Part shown: piece after piece, positions 61,807 through 64,000 of the stretch
How the letters are laid out: every line of letters starts with the position of its first letter
How positions within the stretch are numbered: position 1 is the first letter of the stretch
From: Morchella semilibera
Taxonomy: Eukaryota; Ascomycota; Pezizomycetes; Pezizales; Morchellaceae
Direction: 5' to 3'
Assembly: GCA_009192285.1 (NCBI GenBank)
Contig: CM018604.1
Location: 1,674,001 to 1,738,000, forward strand
Length of the DNA stretch: 64,000 nt
The notes under the pieces: generated by a model
Told to the model about the DNA's origin: nothing
Seen by the model: only the letters and a program-made list of their open reading frames with translations
Databases searched by the model: none
Program-made: the position numbers and the translations under genes

Positions 61807-62694
61807 GTACATAGTAATAATACCAATAGAAAAATACTTTATTTGCTAAAAAGTATTGATAGGTGCAGTGTACCAGTATTAAGATTTAATTTATGGAGCG
61901 GTAAACAGGTCAAAAGTAATTTTGCCAGCTGTGGTAAATTATTTTACCACTGGTGGTATAACATGCTGAAATTCAGAGTGCTTGTGTGCATTAGTCTCGA
62001 AATTAATCATTTAGTAAGTTTTCTTGGCATTGATTCGCCACTGGTAGTAAATTAATGACCGCTAGTGGTGAATTGACAGCCTGTCCTAGTGTGACGGAGT
62101 AACCCGACGCAAAGAAGAAGATGACAATGATGACGCAGAAGAACTCGAGGGGCACACCGAGCGACGAGGAGACTGACGAAAACAAGGGCGACACCGGGCA
62201 GGTACAAGCACAGGTACCGGCGAGGGCAAAGGCAAGGGCAAAGGCACATGGGCACAGGACAGAGAGAGTGAGGACCAGATGGACCTCAACGAGAACGATG
62301 AGAGATACTATGAGTTTCCTCTGGTCAGAGGAGCGAGTATTTGGTACGAAAGGCTATGGCTTAGAAATAGGAGTACATCAGCAAGCCTATTCAACCCTAC
62401 CGGAGGCCCGGGAGGTGTGGGAGACGTTCGGAGACACCCGTCAAACTTTCGATCTCCAGGGGCTTACCCGCCCGTACGAGGGCCTCCTGAGCCTTTGCAG
62501 GAGCCTCCCGAGCCTTCAAGAAGGCTTAGCGGGCTCTCCTGATGCTAAGCGGCGCTCTCCTGGCGCCATCTGGAGGCTTTGTAATATTCTCTCCCAAGAG
62601 GCTGCGAGATATCGTAGACCTCCACACTAGTAGGAGGTTTTCGTTTAGAGAGGCTTCAGAGACGCTCTGTTATAAGCCCAAGGATGAGTAGGGC
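61807..62694. other. Stretch before the minisatellite
   Basis: No firm gene. A short palindromic patch with GGTAAATTATTTTACC lies at about 61933-61948 and similar CACTGGTGG/CACTGGTAG words follow. Two overlapping frames at 62121-62630 (+) are open but low complexity, and from about 62400 they share GAGCCT/CTCCTG words with the 101-bp repeats, so they are probably derived from repeat DNA. Confidence 0.4.
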
Positions 62695-63720
62695 GTTCTC
62701 GTGAGGGCTCCCCAAGCCCTCCTGCTATCTCCGGAGGATTAAGCGAGATCTCCCAAGCTCTCCTGTAATCCCTGCCAATCTCCTGGGCTCTCCTGAGGGC
62801 TCGCCAAGCCCTCCTGATATCTCCGGAGACTGCTGATGATTAAGCGAAACCTCCCAAGCTCTCCTGTGATCCCTGCCAATCTCCTGGGCTCTCCTGAGGG
62901 CTCGCCAAGCCCTCCTGATATCTCCGGAGACTGCTGATGATTAAGCGAAACCTCCCAAGCTCTCCTGTAATCCCTGCCAATCTCCTGGGCTCTCCTGAGG
63001 GCTCGCCAAGCCCTCCTGATATCTCCGGAGACTACTGATGATTAAGCGAAACCTCCCAAGCTCTCCTGTAATCCCTGTCAATCTCCTGGGCTCTCCTGAG
63101 GGCTCGCCAAGCCCTCCTGATATCTCCGGAGACTACTGATGATTAAGCGAAACCTCCCAAGCTCTCCCGTAATCCCTGTCAATCTCCTGGGCTCTCCTGA
63201 GGGCTCGCCAAGCCCTCCTGATATCTCCGGAGACTACTGATGATTAAGCGAAACCTCCCAAGCTCTTCCGTAATCCCTGCCAATCTCCTGGGCTCTCCTG
63301 AGGGCTCGCCAAGCCCTCCTGATATCTCCGGAGACTACTGATGATTAAGCGAAACCTCCCAAGCTCTCCCGTAATCCCTGCCAATCTCCTGGGCTCTCCT
63401 GAGGGCTCGCCAAGCCCTCCTGATATCTCCGGAGACTACTGATGATTAAGCGAAACCTCCCAAGCTCTCCTGTAATCCCTGTCAATCTCCTGGGCTCTCC
63501 TGAGGGCTCGCCAAGCCCTCCTGATATCTCCGGAGACTACTGATGATTAAGCGAAACCTCCCAAGCTCTCCCGTAATCCCTGCCAATCTCCTGGGCTCTC
63601 CTGAGGGCTCGCCAAGCCCTCCTGATATCTCCGGAGACTCTTGAAGATTAAGCCAGATCTCCCATGCTCTCCTGTAATCCCTGCCTATCTCCTGGGCTCT
63701 CCCAATATCTCCGAGGACTT
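62695..63720. repeat. Minisatellite, ten units of 101 bp
   Basis: The word TAAGC recurs at 62740, 62841, 62942, 63043, 63144, 63245, 63346, 63447, 63548 and 63649, a strict 101-base period. Each unit holds CTCCCAAGCTCTCC, TAATCCCTGCCAATC, CTCCTGGGCTCTCCTGAGGG and CTGATATCTCCGGAGA. The middle seven or eight units are nearly identical and the first and last have diverged. The period is not a multiple of three, so it cannot code a protein repeat in one frame. Spread by unequal exchange from one founder is likely. Confidence 0.95.
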
Positions 63721-63820
63721 TCAAACTATTACTAATCTACTGATACCTCAAAATCCACTTTGATTATTCATACCATACATAAAAATAGGAGTCCTCCCCC
63801 AAAATCACATATCCACCGTC

Positions 63821-63859
63821 GAGGCGGGAGGAGGCTCTTGAAATGCCTCTCCCGCCTTC
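63821..63859. repeat. Inverted repeat near the right edge
   Basis: GAGGCGGGAGGAGGC faces GCCTCTCCCGCCTTC with a loop of about nine bases. It lies downstream (minus-strand sense) of the partial reading frame at 63881-64000. Confidence 0.6.
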
Positions 63860-63880
63860 GCCATGCCCACGTCCCCCAAA

Positions 63881-64000
63881 TCACTCAATCGCTGCTGGTG
63901 CCTTCCCTTTCTTCCCGCGCGCCTTTGCAGCTCTCCATGCGGCTATATCCGCAGCTAATTGAACATCATCCTCCTCCAGGCCGACTCTGGATATAACCTC
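63881..64000 (-). CDS. C-terminal end of a protein, cut by window edge
   Basis: On the minus strand the frame is open from the window edge to TGA at 63883-63881 (39 codons). The sequence is protein-like and helical (LEEDDVQLAADIAAWRAAKA) with a basic tail (RGKKGKAP). No family is recognised. Its position next to repeats makes a transposon protein possible, but that is a guess. Confidence 0.35.
   Translation of the reverse strand, partial: EVISRVGLEEDDVQLAADIAAWRAAKARGKKGKAPAAIE

Noticed and set aside
62121-62630. Overlapping open frames before the minisatellite
   Set aside because: Low complexity with words shared with the 101-bp repeats; likely repeat-derived rather than a gene.
62695-63720. 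CRISPR-like regular array
   Set aside because: Units are contiguous and nearly identical across all 101 bases with no unique spacers, and the host is a eukaryote.

Overview
This window reads as a chromosome segment of a filamentous ascomycete fungus. Protein genes carry short GT-AG introns (about 49 to 190 bases), intergenic DNA is long and full of microsatellites and homopolymers, and the recognisable proteins (TRM6, CWC27, a PIN4/Cip2-type RRM-R3H protein, deoxyhypusine synthase, fungal F-box and ankyrin proteins) are of fungal type. The F-box/ankyrin architecture and roomy intergenic spaces suggest Pezizomycetes (truffle and morel relatives), but that is an inference. Exon junctions were worked out by eye from splice signals and reading phase.

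Layout. 1-1.9 kb: no gene. 1.9-6.0 kb (-): large protein with an OTT_1508-like deaminase domain. 9.2-11.1 kb (-): TRM6, the non-catalytic subunit of the tRNA m1A58 methyltransferase. 11.1-17.3 kb: gene desert. 17.3-18.6 kb (-): F-box/ankyrin gene interrupted by two compensating one-base shifts. 21.5-24.5 kb (+): 924-residue F-box protein. 27.0-28.7 kb (+): spliceosomal cyclophilin CWC27. 30.1-31.2 kb (+): seven-helix membrane protein. 36.2-38.2 kb (+): RRM-R3H RNA-binding protein. 41.8 kb (+): intron-containing tRNA-Arg(UCU). 45.7-48.1 kb (+): acidic, low-complexity orphan protein with probable indels. 50.0-51.3 kb (+): deoxyhypusine synthase. 51.7-54.3 kb (-): unusual fusion of a CCCH zinc finger, ankyrin repeats and a ClpB-like AAA ATPase.

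The right end is a mobile-element zone. At 54.72-57.75 kb lies an apparently complete PIF/Harbinger transposon with 59-bp terminal inverted repeats, a 3-bp target duplication, a DDE transposase and a convergent accessory gene. Next come tRNA-Leu(CAG), a GFA-family zinc protein, and three small inverted-repeat elements with different signatures: a 242-bp element, a 161-bp TA-flanked mariner-like element and a 121-bp element flanked by a 9-bp duplication. A minisatellite of ten 101-bp units follows, and the tail of another reading frame runs off the right edge.

The housekeeping genes act in translation and RNA processing (tRNA modification, eIF5A hypusination, splicing, RNA binding) but are not clustered as a pathway. 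The most unusual content is the CCCH-ankyrin-AAA fusion, the deaminase protein and the intact Harbinger element with its density of small satellite elements.
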